Below, one piece after another: positions 8,363 through 17,671 of a stretch of DNA of 64,000 bases. Numbering within the stretch: position 1 is the stretch's first letter; each line of letters starts with the position of its first letter. Source of the stretch: Sulfitobacter sp. SK011 (GTDB taxonomy: Bacteria > Pseudomonadota > Alphaproteobacteria > Rhodobacterales > Rhodobacteraceae); the NCBI RefSeq assembly GCF_003352065.1, contig NZ_CP025803.1, positions 1,777,574 through 1,841,573 of the forward strand. Direction: 5' to 3'. Position numbers and translations under genes: made by a program. The notes beneath the pieces were generated by a model that was not told the origin of the DNA, ran no database searches, and worked only from the letters and a program-made list of their open reading frames with translations.

Positions 8363-8708
8363 GTGATCTCTCCTTGCAGGGACAACCGCCGCATCTTGCT
8401 CTCGCAAGACATGGGCATTAGCTGTTCCCTGCAACTTAAATGTTGCAATCCGTGTGGCGGCTGGTCTGAGGTCCAATTCATCCGGTCGTCACACACCCCA
8501 TATCTGCGCCGTCGCGATTCGACGGTTGGGGATGTGCCATGGTTGCTGCGTTGCAGCACGAAGGGCAAATTTGTCTTTGGACAAAATCAACCACCATCAT
8601 AGGATGCTCAAATCTTGGGCGAATTTGACGCGATGTGCCGCAAAAATGATAGTTTGAGCGATTTTGGTGTGTATTTAGATGCTAATCTCTGCCCCCTTTC
8701 GCCTCAGT
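8363..8708. promoter_or_regulatory. Divergent urt/ure control region with three dyads
   Basis: This is the shared upstream region of urtA (minus) and the urease operon (plus). It holds no gene but three short inverted repeats: TGCAAC-N6-GTTGCA (8430-8447), TGCTGC-N3-GCAGCA (8543-8557) and TTTGTC-N4-GACAAA (8570-8585). These are candidate operators for nitrogen or urea control; the protein that binds them cannot be named from sequence. Confidence 0.45.
8540..8555 (+). promoter_or_regulatory. Candidate sigma-54 promoter for the urease operon
   Basis: TGGTTGCTGCGTTGCA has GG and GC separated by exactly 10 bases, and its -12 half TTGCA is perfect against the RpoN consensus TGGCAC-N5-TTGCW; the -24 half matches only TGG. 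Transcription would start near 8567 and run toward ureD. NtrC/RpoN control of urease is known in other bacteria, but no NtrC site was clearly recognised here, so this remains a weak call. Confidence 0.3.
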
Positions 8709-8895
8709 ATGATGGAAATACGGGCAACACCACAGACTGCCGAGGCTGCTCATCAACCAATCTCTACATATCGAACAGCCCGCATCGGGCCTGTCACAGC
8801 CGCGTGCAATCGGCACGGGAAAGCTGTCTGTTTACGGTGATGAAAACGACATTACCCGCCTGCGCGACCTGCGCCAGTCAGGATCGCTCAAGCTG

Positions 8896-9594
8896 GTGTT
8901 TCCGAAGACCCATAGGCCTGATGCTGAGGTGATCTTGCTCAATACAGCCGGAGGCATCACGGGTGGCGATACGTTTTCGCTCAACATCGAGGTGCAAACC
9001 GGTGCCGCTTTAAACATTACCACCCAAGCCGCTGAGCGGGCGTATCGCGCCCAAATCGACGAGATTGGTCGCGTCACGACGGATATATCAGTGCACGATG
9101 GGGCCAGTCTGAACTGGCTGCCGCAAGAGCTTATCCTGTTCGATGGCTGCGCGTTGCGGCGGCGTTTGCGTATTGATCTCAAACCCCAAGCGCGCCTTTT
9201 GATGGTAGAACCCGTCGTCTTTGGCCGCGCTGCTATGCCCGAATTCTTGCGTGATGTCAGGTTTCAAGACCGCATCAGGATCACCCGCGAGGGGTCCCCG
9301 CTTTATATTGACGGAATAGACCTGCACGGCGACGCGACCGCACATCTGGCCCGCCCCGCCATCGCCGGTGGTGCTGGTGCCGTGGCAAGCGTCGTGATGG
9401 TGTCACCTGCTGCTGCTGCCCATCTAAAGCCCGTCCGCGCCCTGCTGCCCGAAACCGCGGGGGCAAGCATGCTGGCCGAGGATGTGCTGGTGATCCGCCA
9501 GCTTGCTCGGGACAGCTTCGAGCTGCGCCGCACTCTCATTCCTATCCTCAACCATCTGACACAGAACACTTTACCAACGTCCTGGAGACTGTAA
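8896..9594 (+). CDS. ureD: Urease accessory protein UreD (5' end unresolved)
   Basis: UreD is part of the UreDFG chaperone that delivers nickel to apo-urease. The conserved core AEVILLNTAGGITGGDTF and LNWLPQELILFDGC identify it. The first usual start codon in frame is the GTG at 8896, yet clear UreD homology continues upstream (SQPRAIGTGKLSVYG, then RLRDLRQSGSLKL from 8788) to a TGA at 8710-8712 with no ATG, GTG or TTG between. Two tandem ATG codons (8709, 8712) lie in another frame. Either a frameshift separates the true start from the body, or a non-standard start such as CTG is used. ureA follows 3 bp downstream. Confidence 0.85.
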   Translation: MFPKTHRPDAEVILLNTAGGITGGDTFSLNIEVQTGAALNITTQAAERAYRAQIDEIGRVTTDISVHDGASLNWLPQELILFDGCALRRRLRIDLKPQARLLMVEPVVFGRAAMPEFLRDVRFQDRIRITREGSPLYIDGIDLHGDATAHLARPAIAGGAGAVASVVMVSPAAAAHLKPVRALLPETAGASMLAEDVLVIRQLARDSFELRRTLIPILNHLTQNTLPTSWRL

Positions 9595-9597
9595 TCC

Positions 9598-9900
9598 ATG
9601 CAACTCACTCCCCGCGAAAAAGACAAACTGCTGATCGCCATGGCCGCCGAAGTGGCGCGCAAACGCCTTGCGCGTGGTGTCAAGCTGAACCACCCCGAAG
9701 CGATTGCGCTGATCGCGGATGCGGTTGTCGAGGGCGCGCGGGACGGGCGGTCCGTGGCAGACATGATGGAAGCCGGTGGCCATATCGTGACCCGCGATCA
9801 ATGTATGGAGGGCATCGCCGAGATGATCCACGACGTGCAAGTCGAGGCCACCTTTCCCGACGGGACCAAGCTGGTCACCGTGCATGATCCCATTCGTTGA
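9598..9900 (+). CDS. ureA: Urease subunit gamma
   Basis: The 100-residue protein begins [20 protein letters not shown] and contains [20 protein letters not shown], the family hallmark, and ends VTVHDPIR. UreA, UreB and UreC assemble the cytoplasmic urease that hydrolyses urea to ammonia and carbamate. Length is normal for the separate gamma subunit. It begins 3 bp after ureD and is followed by a small membrane-protein gene before ureB. Confidence 0.95.
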   Translation: MQLTPREKDKLLIAMAAEVARKRLARGVKLNHPEAIALIADAVVEGARDGRSVADMMEAGGHIVTRDQCMEGIAEMIHDVQVEATFPDGTKLVTVHDPIR

Positions 9901-9920
9901 GCACCCTAGGAGAACTTGAG

Positions 9921-10088
9921 ATGAACCGTATCCTGCACAGCTTACCTTTGAGCCTTCTGGCCACCGCCGCTGCGTCACATGAGGTTTCACATTTGCACAA
10001 TCATCTGACCTATCCGGACTGGATGCCGTTGGCTGCTGGATTGCTTTTGATCGGCTCTAGCGCACTCATAGCTTGGCCGCGCAAATGA
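9921..10088 (+). CDS. Small His-rich membrane protein inside the urease operon
   Basis: Starting at the ATG at 9921, preceded by AGGAGAACTTG, this 55-residue product has a hydrophobic N-terminus ([15 protein letters not shown]) resembling a signal peptide, a His-containing segment [16 protein letters not shown], one transmembrane helix ([18 protein letters not shown]) and a PRK end. Its stop codon overlaps the ureB ATG (ATGA). Five histidines in a stretch of about 11 residues on the outer face suggest metal binding, perhaps nickel, but this is inference. No family was recognised beyond a vague memory of similar small genes in other Rhodobacteraceae urease operons. An upstream in-frame ATG at 9897 is also possible. 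Confidence 0.7.
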   Translation: MNRILHSLPLSLLATAAASHEVSHLHNHLTYPDWMPLAAGLLLIGSSALIAWPRK

Positions 10089-10390
10089 TCCCCGGCGAAG
10101 TATTTCCGCCCAAGGGCATGGTGATCCTGAATGCGGGAACGCAAGCGATCACTCTGATGATCGCCAACACCGGTGACCGCCCCGTTCAAGTCGGCAGTCA
10201 CTATCATTTCGCCGAGACCAACCCCGCGTTGGAATTTGACCGTGCCTCTGCGCGTGGCCTGCGCCTCGATATCGCTTCCGGCACCGCCGTTCGTTTTGAG
10301 CCCGGCCAGCGCCGCGAGGTTCAGTTGATCCCCATTGGCGGCGCGCGGCGGATTTTCGGTTTTAATGGCGACGTTATGGGAGATTTATAA
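10085..10390 (+). CDS. ureB: Urease subunit beta
   Basis: [11 protein letters not shown] is the classical UreB N-terminus, so the ATG at 10085 is the start even though the frame is open further upstream. The 101 residues include [18 protein letters not shown] and [14 protein letters not shown], both diagnostic. It overlaps the preceding small membrane-protein gene by 4 bp, and the last base of its stop codon is the first base of the ureC ATG. Confidence 0.95.
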   Translation: MIPGEVFPPKGMVILNAGTQAITLMIANTGDRPVQVGSHYHFAETNPALEFDRASARGLRLDIASGTAVRFEPGQRREVQLIPIGGARRIFGFNGDVMGDL

Positions 10391-12099
10391 TGCCTGTTGA
10401 AATCCCACGCGCGCAATATGCCGCCATGTATGGCCCTACCACCGGCGACAAGCTACGCCTTGCCGACACCGATCTGATCATCGAGGTGGAGCGCGACCTG
10501 ACCACATACGGTGAAGAGGTAAAGTTCGGCGGCGGCAAAACCATCCGTGACGGCATGGGGCAGTCCCAAGTCTCCCGCGCGGGTGGTGCTGTCGATACAG
10601 TGATCACAAACGCGCTGATCGTTGATCACTCCGGCATATACAAGTCCGATGTGGCACTGAAGGACGGACTGATCCATGCTATCGGCAAGGCAGGCAACCC
10701 CGATACACAGTCGGGTGTCGATATCATCGTCGGTCCCGGCACTGAGGTGATCGCAGGCGAAGGCCGCATCTTGACCGCAGGTGGCATGGACAGCCACATC
10801 CACTTTATCTGCCCCCAGCAAATGGAGGATTCACTCCACTCTGGCGTGACCACTTGTTTTGGCGGAGGCACCGGTCCCGCCCATGGCACGCTGGCAACCA
10901 CCTGCACGCCGGGCCCATGGCATATCGGGCGGATGTTGCAGTCGTTTGATGGCATTCCGATGAATATCGGCCTTTCGGGTAAAGGCAATGCCAGCCAACC
11001 CGCCGCATTGGTCGAAATGGTCGACGCAGGTGCCTGCGCGCTGAAGTTGCACGAGGATTGGGGAACCACACCCGCTGCGATTGATTGCTGCCTGTCGGTG
11101 GCTGACGACATGGACGTACAAGTGATGATCCACACCGATACCCTGAATGAAAGCGGCTTTGTCGAGCATACAGTTGCCGCGATGAGGGGTCGTACAATCC
11201 ATGCGTTTCATACCGAAGGGGCGGGCGGTGGCCATGCGCCTGACATCATCAAGATTTGCGGTGATGCCAACGTCCTGCCATCTTCGACGAACCCAACGCG
11301 ACCCTTCACTGTGAACACGCTCGAAGAGCATCTGGACATGCTCATGGTCTGTCACCACCTTGATAATTCCATCCCCGAGGACATCGCCTTTGCCGAAAGT
11401 CGCATTCGACGCGAGACGATCGCAGCCGAGGATATCTTGCATGACATGGGTGCATTTTCGATCATCGCGTCCGATTCACAAGCCATGGGGCGCGTCGGTG
11501 AAGTCCTTATCCGAACATGGCAAACAGCAGACAAGATGAAGAAACAGCGTGGGCCGTTGGCGGAGGAAACCGGCGATAACGACAACATGCGCGTCCGCCG
11601 CTATATTGCGAAATACACGATTAATCCCGCGATTGCTCAAGGGGTGAGCCATGTCATCGGTGATATTTCCGTGGGCAAGCGCGCCGATCTGGCACTGTGG
11701 AATCCGGCGTTCTTTGGGGTAAAGCCAGAGATGGTTTTGATGGCGGGCAGTATTGTTGTGGCGCAAATGGGTGACCCGAATGCGTCGATCCCCACACCAC
11801 AACCGGTCTACAGCCGCGCGATGTTTGGTGCCTATGGCTCTGCGTTGCGCAATACATCGGTCAGCTTTGTCTCCGGTGCCGCGCAAGATGCGGGTATTGG
11901 TGATACGCTCGGCCTAGCCAAGCAAACCGTCGCTGTCAAAAATACGCGCAGCATCGGCAAGGCAGACATGATCCTGAACGATGCCCTACCACAGATAGAT
12001 GTGCATCCAGAGACCTATGAGGTCCGTGCGGACGGCGTTCTGTTGACCTGCCAACCCGCCGAAGTACTGCCGATGGCGCAGCGCTATTTCATGTTCTGA
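10390..12099 (+). CDS. ureC: Urease subunit alpha (catalytic)
   Basis: The 569-residue enzyme keeps every nickel-site element: HIHF with downstream SLHSGVTT, the carbamylated lysine in [12 protein letters not shown], the two histidine motifs [13 protein letters not shown] and [16 protein letters not shown], the flap VCHHL and the aspartate in SDSQAMGR. Length is standard. It hydrolyses urea in the cytoplasm once UreDEFG have loaded nickel. Position in the operon and 1-bp overlap with ureB indicate coupled translation. Confidence 0.97.
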   Translation: MPVEIPRAQYAAMYGPTTGDKLRLADTDLIIEVERDLTTYGEEVKFGGGKTIRDGMGQSQVSRAGGAVDTVITNALIVDHSGIYKSDVALKDGLIHAIGKAGNPDTQSGVDIIVGPGTEVIAGEGRILTAGGMDSHIHFICPQQMEDSLHSGVTTCFGGGTGPAHGTLATTCTPGPWHIGRMLQSFDGIPMNIGLSGKGNASQPAALVEMVDAGACALKLHEDWGTTPAAIDCCLSVADDMDVQVMIHTDTLNESGFVEHTVAAMRGRTIHAFHTEGAGGGHAPDIIKICGDANVLPSSTNPTRPFTVNTLEEHLDMLMVCHHLDNSIPEDIAFAESRIRRETIAAEDILHDMGAFSIIASDSQAMGRVGEVLIRTWQTADKMKKQRGPLAEETGDNDNMRVRRYIAKYTINPAIAQGVSHVIGDISVGKRADLALWNPAFFGVKPEMVLMAGSIVVAQMGDPNASIPTPQPVYSRAMFGAYGSALRNTSVSFVSGAAQDAGIGDTLGLAKQTVAVKNTRSIGKADMILNDALPQIDVHPETYEVRADGVLLTCQPAEVLPMAQRYFMF

Positions 12100-12108
12100 G
12101 AGGCCCTT

Positions 12109-12582
12109 ATGACACAGCTTCCTATCGCGCAAACCCTACACCGAAAGGGCCATTGGAATGGTCCTGCAACAACTTGCGAGTTGGATTACACCGAGCGGTT
12201 CCTACGCCGCAGACGGTTGACCATGGCATCTGGCGAACCCTTCATCGTCGATCTGGCCCAAACTACATCGCTTGACGAGGGCGACGCGTTGGAACTTGAT
12301 ACAGGTGCGCTGATCCGGATCTCCGCCGGAGTTGAAGCCCTCTATAAAGTATCCGGCCCCGACCTTGTCCGACTGGCGTGGCATGTCGGCAACCGTCACA
12401 CACCGTGTCAGATAAACACGGATCACCTGTTGATCCAAGCCGACCCCGTGATTGGTCACATGCTCGAACACCTTGGCGCAGTTGTTGATCCGGTGAGCGC
12501 GCCTTTTACCCCCGAAGGAGGTGCCTATGGTCATGGTCGCACCCATTCCCACGAACACGTCGCCACCGCGCATGACCACTGA
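12109..12582 (+). CDS. ureE: Urease nickel metallochaperone UreE
   Basis: The 157-residue protein has the UreE N-terminal domain (LDYTERFLRRRRLTMASGEPFIVDL) and the peptide-binding core WHVGNRHTPCQI, whose His is the conserved interface nickel ligand. The tail [17 protein letters not shown] provides six histidines for extra nickel storage. UreE hands nickel to UreG. It begins 9 bp after ureC, and its last 11 bp overlap ureF. Confidence 0.95.
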   Translation: MTQLPIAQTLHRKGHWNGPATTCELDYTERFLRRRRLTMASGEPFIVDLAQTTSLDEGDALELDTGALIRISAGVEALYKVSGPDLVRLAWHVGNRHTPCQINTDHLLIQADPVIGHMLEHLGAVVDPVSAPFTPEGGAYGHGRTHSHEHVATAHDH

Positions 12583-13219
12583 ACACAATATTCTGATCCT
12601 TGCGCAATGGTTGTCGCCTGCCTTTCCTGTGGGTGCCTTTGCCTATTCGCATGGGTTGGAAACAGCCATTCATAGCGGCGCGATTGCCACGGCGTGTGAC
12701 CTGCAAGATTGGCTCACTTATGTGCTGAGCCATGGCAGCGGGCGAAACGATTGCATCTTGTTACGCGCGGCGTATTCCAGTGGCCCTCAAGCCGCTCTGG
12801 ATGATGTGAACCAAACTGCCCTCGCGGTGTCCGCATCCAGCGAACGCATCCGTGAAACACAGCTTCAGGGCAGTGCTTTTTCGCAAACAACCTCCGCAAT
12901 TTGGGGCAGTGATAAGACCGAGTTTTGCTATCCTGTCGCCGTTGGGCATGCCGCCGCGCAGCTGCGGTTGGATGTCGATCTAACCGCAGCGTTCTATCTT
13001 CATGGCTTTGTCAGTAATTTGGTATCAGCGGCGGTGCGTGCTGTACCTTTGGGCCAAACCGAAGGCCAAAGGGTTCTCGCGGCGCTGATCCCCATGTGCG
13101 ACCAGATTGTTCAAGACACGCAATGCACCACGCTGGATGATCTTAGCAGCACGGCTTTCCTCTCCGACATCGCCGCGATGCGACATGAAACCCTTCAACC
13201 CAGGATATTCCGCTCATGA
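12572..13219 (+). CDS. ureF: Urease accessory protein UreF
   Basis: The ATG at 12572 gives 215 residues beginning [20 protein letters not shown], matching the family start; the frame is open upstream only through ureE coding sequence. [16 protein letters not shown] is the UreF hallmark. UreF bridges UreD and UreG on apo-urease and gates nickel transfer. Its stop overlaps the ureG start by 4 bp. Confidence 0.94.
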   Translation: MTTEHNILILAQWLSPAFPVGAFAYSHGLETAIHSGAIATACDLQDWLTYVLSHGSGRNDCILLRAAYSSGPQAALDDVNQTALAVSASSERIRETQLQGSAFSQTTSAIWGSDKTEFCYPVAVGHAAAQLRLDVDLTAAFYLHGFVSNLVSAAVRAVPLGQTEGQRVLAALIPMCDQIVQDTQCTTLDDLSSTAFLSDIAAMRHETLQPRIFRS

Positions 13220-13839
13220 CACGACTTAACGGCCCTTTGCGCATCGGTATTGGCGGCCCTGTTGGGGCTGGTAAAACGACGCTGACAGCCTGCCTTGCCC
13301 GTGCCTTGCAGGCAGACTTTTCGATTGGAGTGATCACCAATGACATTTACACCCAAGAGGATGCAGAGGCATTGATGCGGATGCAAATCCTCCCACAGGA
13401 CCGTATTATCGGTGTCGAAACAGGCGGCTGTCCACACACTGCCATTCGCGAAGACGCTTCTATCAATTTGGCCGCTATTGCGCAGATGCGTGCACGGCAT
13501 CCTGATCTTGATATCGTGTTGATCGAAAGCGGCGGCGATAATCTGTCAGCGACATTCAGCCCTGAACTTGCTGACGTGACAATCTATGTAATCGATGTGG
13601 CGGCAGGAGAAGATATACCGCGCAAAGGGGGCCCTGCGTTGACCAAGTCGGACGTGCTGGTGATCAACAAAACCGATCTTGCCCCGCATGTTGGCGCATC
13701 ATTGGATGTGATGAAACAAGACTGCGAGAAAATGCGCGGTGGGCGGCCATACGTTTTTTGCGCACTTCGGCACCGTGATGGGGGGGACAAGGTCCTTAGC
13801 AGCATCTTGGAAGTCGGTGGGCTCGTCAAAGTACGTTGA
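13216..13839 (+). CDS. ureG: Urease accessory GTPase UreG
   Basis: The 207-residue SIMIBI-class GTPase has P-loop GPVGAGKTT, the metal-binding motif [10 protein letters not shown] (Cys-Pro-His), [16 protein letters not shown] and the base-recognition motif NKTDL. GTP hydrolysis drives nickel delivery to urease. It is the last gene of the urease operon; no obvious terminator follows it. Confidence 0.96.
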   Translation: MTRLNGPLRIGIGGPVGAGKTTLTACLARALQADFSIGVITNDIYTQEDAEALMRMQILPQDRIIGVETGGCPHTAIREDASINLAAIAQMRARHPDLDIVLIESGGDNLSATFSPELADVTIYVIDVAAGEDIPRKGGPALTKSDVLVINKTDLAPHVGASLDVMKQDCEKMRGGRPYVFCALRHRDGGDKVLSSILEVGGLVKVR

Positions 13840-14392
13840 CGGCGGGCCAAATCACTACGAATCACAGTTCAAGTTCACTCGCTTGATTGCATGTGTCTAA
13901 CGCTCGACGCAACCAAACGCACTCCGCTGGCTATGCGCAACTGGTCACAGCGGGACGGCTTAAGAAGGACAACATGAAGCGTCTGTCAGTTCTCGAAATT
14001 CTCCTGAAGATTGAGGATGAAAGCGGACGATGAGTTCGCTATGGCGAGCGGTAACTTGCCCCGCGACCTGACGGTTTTATCTCGTCCCAGCGAAAATGCG
14101 GTTTGGGTTTGGCACCTGGACGCAGGTTTCAACGACCGCTTCGGTGACATGCAATGCGCTACACCCAAAACTTTGCCGCATGCGCCAAAGAATGCTGCGT
14201 CAGCGAAGCTGATAATCCCAAGGACGGGTTTGTCCGCATAGCTGACATCTATGCCGACCCCAAAGACGGCCTGACTAGAGCCGATTGTGACCTGACCTCA
14301 TCAGCTTCAAAGTTGCGGCCATCGCTCCGCCGGAACAAATTCATGGTTTTGATCGTTTAGCGTTCTCGGTTTTGGGATGGCTTCGGGTCTGG
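13840..14392. other. Gene-free stretch after ureG
   Basis: About 550 bp contain no recognisable gene. Short open stretches are interrupted in all frames; one piece near 13974-14030 (MKRLSVLEILLKIEDE) and another near 14154-14357 read like decayed coding sequence but matched no family I know. No hairpin terminator was evident for ureG. Confidence 0.5.
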
Positions 14393-15277
14393 CTATTTGA
14401 AAATTGCGGCGTAACGTGGCGCAAAGAACTTGGTAAAGGCTTTGACCTCAGGGCGTCGGTACGCGTCCGGTGCGATCAGCATCATATTTGACCTCGACAA
14501 TTCCTCAATGTCGCCAAAACAGCGGATGAGAGAGCGATCAGAGTCAGCCAGCCGCAGGTTAACAAGGCCAAGGCCCTGACCCGCCCTGATCGAGGCCATC
14601 ATCAGGCCCATTTCACTGACAGACAGCACAATTTGATCCGGCGACGCATGGCGTAACAGCCAATCATGCAGATAGTCTGGAACGTCGTCGTGCTGGAAAG
14701 TTACGAATTTGTGGACCTGAAAATCTTCCGGGGAGCTGGGCAGCCCGTGTCTGTCTGCATACCCTTGGCTTCCGAACAATGCCCATTTTGCAGTGCTGAT
14801 TTTCCGGCAGACAAGTGTCTCATCCGGTTCGCTTTTTGCAACCCGCAACGCAATGTCGGCTTCGCCTGCAGAGAGGTCCAGCACCTTGAAGCCGGAAATA
14901 AACTCGAATGAGACGCCTGGATTCAAGGCAATAAATTCGCTGAATATGTCTGTCACGCGGTCCGAAAAACTGCCCGGGGCAGTGATGCGGATTGGTCGGC
15001 GTTTGCTCAGCTCATGTGTCTTGCTGGTAAAGTTTTCGATAGCCTCTTCAACGGCTTCTGCCAGCGGATAAAGACTGCGCGCTTCTTTCGTCGGCTTGAA
15101 CCCTCGGGTATCGCGGTCAAACAGCGTTAGCCCGATTTCGTTTTCCAATGCTTCGATGCGCCGGGCGACTGTGGGTTGGGCAACGCCCAGTTTACGCGAT
15201 GCCGCCAATGTCGAGCCTTCCCTGACAACCGCCAGAAACACACGCAGGTCAGTCCAGTTTCGAAACGCGTTCTTCAT
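14393..15277 (-). CDS. LysR family transcriptional regulator
   Basis: From the ATG at 15277 (MKNAFRNWTDLRVFLAVV) the protein is 294 residues. The HTH reads STLAASRKLGVAQPTVARRIEALE, and the effector domain begins near RRPIRITAPGSFSDRVTDIF. The recognition helix QPTVARRIEALE is of the group whose neighbours often encode metabolic enzymes, but here the only divergent neighbour is a small 74-residue protein. Effector and targets unknown. The frame continues six codons upstream without an ATG. Confidence 0.9.
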   Translation of the reverse strand: MKNAFRNWTDLRVFLAVVREGSTLAASRKLGVAQPTVARRIEALENEIGLTLFDRDTRGFKPTKEARSLYPLAEAVEEAIENFTSKTHELSKRRPIRITAPGSFSDRVTDIFSEFIALNPGVSFEFISGFKVLDLSAGEADIALRVAKSEPDETLVCRKISTAKWALFGSQGYADRHGLPSSPEDFQVHKFVTFQHDDVPDYLHDWLLRHASPDQIVLSVSEMGLMMASIRAGQGLGLVNLRLADSDRSLIRCFGDIEELSRSNMMLIAPDAYRRPEVKAFTKFFAPRYAAIFK

Positions 15278-15370
15278 TTTTGCAGAACAACACAATATCT
15301 AACACGATACCAGAAATTTGGGTCGTCAGCTAACTTGAAAGCCGTACCGAAAAGCCAAAAGGAGCTAGCC

Positions 15371-15595
15371 GTGACCTCCCTTATTTTACCGCGACCAGCC
15401 ATCTTGAGACGCCTCAAAGACCTCTGGAAAGCTCTGGTGCCGTCGAACGATTGCGCGCTGCCCCCCGATAACCCGGAGGAGGAAAGCCGCGCGCGCCGTG
15501 ATATGATCCTTGAGGTGCTTGATAGAAATCCTGACGCATTCCAAAGCGAAATGGACATTCAACATTTGGCGCATCTTTATCGGTGCAGGTTGTGA
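15371..15595 (+). CDS. Small conserved hypothetical protein divergent from LysR gene
   Basis: GTG at 15371 is preceded by AAAAGGAGC, a good ribosome-binding site, and gives 74 residues (VTSLILPRPAILRRLKDLWK). The C-terminus ARRDMILEVLDRNPDAFQSE, then a short helix ending HLAHLYRCRL, resembles small proteins common in Roseobacter-group genomes, and the basic N-terminal helix recalls DUF1127-like proteins, though the DUF1127 signature itself is missing. The 93-bp gap to the divergent LysR start suggests the regulator may control it. Function unknown. Confidence 0.6.
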   Translation: MTSLILPRPAILRRLKDLWKALVPSNDCALPPDNPEEESRARRDMILEVLDRNPDAFQSEMDIQHLAHLYRCRL

Positions 15596-15689
15596 TCCGA
15601 TGATGTGCAGTTCACCTGCCCAGCAGTTCAGACGACCTGCGTCCTTGTCCACTTTGCAGACACTGATCCGTGGATCCGAGCGTACATAG

Positions 15690-15720
15690 AAAAGGGGGCG
15701 TCCCTCCTCGGACACCCCCT
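15690..15720 (-). terminator. Terminator downstream of ccoNOQP
   Basis: On the minus strand GGGGGTGTCC (15720-15711 region) pairs with GGACGCCCCC (15702-15693 region), with one G-U pair, and is followed by TTTT. It lies about 57 bp after the ccoP stop codon. Confidence 0.7.
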
Positions 15721-15776
15721 CCTTCAGGCGCGGGCTTGGTGCGAACAGAGCCATGCGCCGAAGTGTTCTGCGCGTA

Positions 15777-16676
15777 TCAGGGCGCGTCGCGTTCGCCGCC
15801 GCCCAGTTGGTGGACATAGGCGGAAACTGCGTTCACTTGCGCATCGCTCAGGCGCGGTCCCCAAGCGGGCATCACGCCGAATCGTGCATTGGTGATGGAC
15901 TCGCGCAAACTCAACCGGTCGCCGCCATAAAGCCAGATCGCGTCCGTCAGGTTCGGCGCGCCTTGTTCCCGGTCGCCCATGCCTGCATCGCCGTGACACG
16001 CAGCACAATTGTCGGCGAAAATCTGAGTTCCGGTCGCCGCCAGGCCTGCGTCATGTTCTTCGCCGGCAAGGCCACGCACCGTTTCAATCAGCGCGTCAAT
16101 CTCACCTGCTTCCAGGATCTCGCCGTAAGCAGGCATCTGGGAAAACCGCGCATCATCATCGGTGTCATTGCGGATGCCGTGGCGCACGGTCAGCACGATG
16201 TCGTCAAACGTGCCGCCCCAAAGCCAGTCATCGTCGAGCAGGTTGGGATACCCTTTGGCCCCCGCCGCCCCGGACCCGTGGCATTGCGAACAACTGTTGC
16301 GAAACACCGCTGCACCAGAGGACACCGCGTAGTGATAAAGCGCCTCATCCTCGCCAAGAGCGGCAAATTCAACATTTGAAAGCTTTTGATCAAGGGCTGC
16401 ATTTGACGCTTCAAACTGTTCGATATCCCGTGCCACTTCACCGCGGGTCGAATACCCAAGCAGCCCCGAGGTCGCCCCATTGATCAGGGGCCATGCCGGA
16501 TAGGCAATTGTATATCCGATACCCCAGATGATGGTGAGGTACAGGCACCACAGCCACCAGCGGGGCAGGGGATTGTTCAACTCTTTAATGCCGTCCCATT
16601 CGTGGCCCGTTGTCTCAATGCCGGTGACGTCATCAACGGGTTTGGAGTGGCCGGGAGGTGTTTTATTGGCGGTCAT
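15777..16676 (-). CDS. ccoP: cbb3-type cytochrome c oxidase subunit III, CcoP
   Basis: The 299-residue dihaem cytochrome c has a single N-terminal transmembrane helix (residues 40-60) and two haem c sites, CSQCH (129-133) and CAACH (224-228), with axial methionines likely in FSQMPAYG and FGVMPAWG. It passes electrons from cytochrome bc1 or soluble cytochrome c to CcoO and CcoN. Its start overlaps ccoQ by 4 bp. Confidence 0.95.
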   Translation of the reverse strand: MTANKTPPGHSKPVDDVTGIETTGHEWDGIKELNNPLPRWWLWCLYLTIIWGIGYTIAYPAWPLINGATSGLLGYSTRGEVARDIEQFEASNAALDQKLSNVEFAALGEDEALYHYAVSSGAAVFRNSCSQCHGSGAAGAKGYPNLLDDDWLWGGTFDDIVLTVRHGIRNDTDDDARFSQMPAYGEILEAGEIDALIETVRGLAGEEHDAGLAATGTQIFADNCAACHGDAGMGDREQGAPNLTDAIWLYGGDRLSLRESITNARFGVMPAWGPRLSDAQVNAVSAYVHQLGGGERDAP

Positions 16677-16888
16677 TGTGCGCCTCCGATCTTCATGCGG
16701 TCGCTGTCACCTTCGGTGCTGTTGCGGTTCGGTGAGGTGTCATTGCGAAAAGGGATGTTCGATGTGTCGCTGTGGGTTTCGCGGCTGCCCGGGCGAAACG
16801 CCCACAAGATCACACCAAGGAAAAACAATGTCATCGCCAGCAACATCCAGCTGTCCGCGAATTGGCGCATCCATGAATAGGTATCCAT
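16673..16888 (-). CDS. ccoQ: cbb3-type oxidase subunit CcoQ
   Basis: A 71-residue protein with one transmembrane helix (SWMLLAMTLFFLGVILWAF) followed by a polar cytoplasmic tail, the standard form of CcoQ, which stabilises the cbb3 complex under oxygen. It lies 11 bp after ccoO and overlaps ccoP. Confidence 0.9.
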   Translation of the reverse strand: MDTYSWMRQFADSWMLLAMTLFFLGVILWAFRPGSRETHSDTSNIPFRNDTSPNRNSTEGDSDRMKIGGAQ

Positions 16889-16899
16889 TATGGGTCTCC

Positions 16900-17661
16900 T
16901 TAGCGGCTGGCGTCTGGGGTGAAGGTTGAAAAATCAACCAGCGTGCCCAGCATTTGCAGATAAGCCACCATCGCATCCATTTCGGTGATGCCCGGCTGAC
17001 TGTCGAAATTCCGCACCTGGGCACCGGGATAGCGTTCCAATAGCCCGTCATAGTCGCTGTCGGGATCGGCCTGTGCGTTGAAATCGGCCGCCGCATTCTC
17101 AACCATGTCATCCGAGTAAGGCACGCCAACAGCGCGATGTGTCTTGACCAGGTCCTGAACATAAGTGGCCTCGATCGGGGTGCGCGCCAGGAATGCATAT
17201 TTCGGCATGATCGATTCAGGAACAACCGATTGCGGATCCATCAGGTGATCGACCTGCCAGCCATCCGAATAGCGCCCGCCAACCCGTGCAAGGTCTGGCC
17301 CGGTGCGTTTGGACCCCCATTGGTGCGGGTGATCATACATTGATTCCGCAGCGAGCGAGTAGTGGCCATACCGGTCCACTTCATCGCGCATCGGGCGGAT
17401 CATCTGGCTGTGGCACACATAACAACCCTCGCGCACATAGATTTCGCGACCCTTCAGTTCAAGCGGCGTGTAGGGGCGCATGCCTTCGACCTTTTCGATG
17501 GTGTTCTCAAGGTAGAACAGCGGCGCGATTTCGACGATCCCACCCACAGTGACAACCACAAGCGACAGCACCATCAGCAATGTCGCTGAGCGTTCGATTG
17601 CCGCATGGCGGCTCAGGAAGGTCTTTTTCACGGGGGCGGGGGTGTTTTGATTATCTGACAT
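16900..17661 (-). CDS. ccoO: cbb3-type cytochrome c oxidase subunit II, CcoO
   Basis: From the ATG at 17661 ([16 protein letters not shown]) it has 253 residues: an N-terminal membrane anchor ([25 protein letters not shown] region) and one haem c site CYVCH at residues 80-84, in [14 protein letters not shown], the family hallmark. An open stretch upstream contains another ATG nine codons earlier, but the shorter form matches the family. It is the monohaem electron entry subunit, 10 bp after ccoN. Confidence 0.95.
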   Translation of the reverse strand: MSDNQNTPAPVKKTFLSRHAAIERSATLLMVLSLVVVTVGGIVEIAPLFYLENTIEKVEGMRPYTPLELKGREIYVREGCYVCHSQMIRPMRDEVDRYGHYSLAAESMYDHPHQWGSKRTGPDLARVGGRYSDGWQVDHLMDPQSVVPESIMPKYAFLARTPIEATYVQDLVKTHRAVGVPYSDDMVENAAADFNAQADPDSDYDGLLERYPGAQVRNFDSQPGITEMDAMVAYLQMLGTLVDFSTFTPDASR

Positions 17662-17671
17662 ATCTTCGTCC

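Noticed and set aside
8363..8500. Sigma-54 promoter for urtA on the minus strand
   Set aside because: The only GG-N10-GC match (GGAACAGCTAATGC) fits the consensus poorly on both halves.
13974..14357. Short open stretches after ureG that might be a small gene
   Set aside because: Frames are broken by stops, no ribosome-binding site fits, and the translations match no family I know; listed only as a gene-free stretch.
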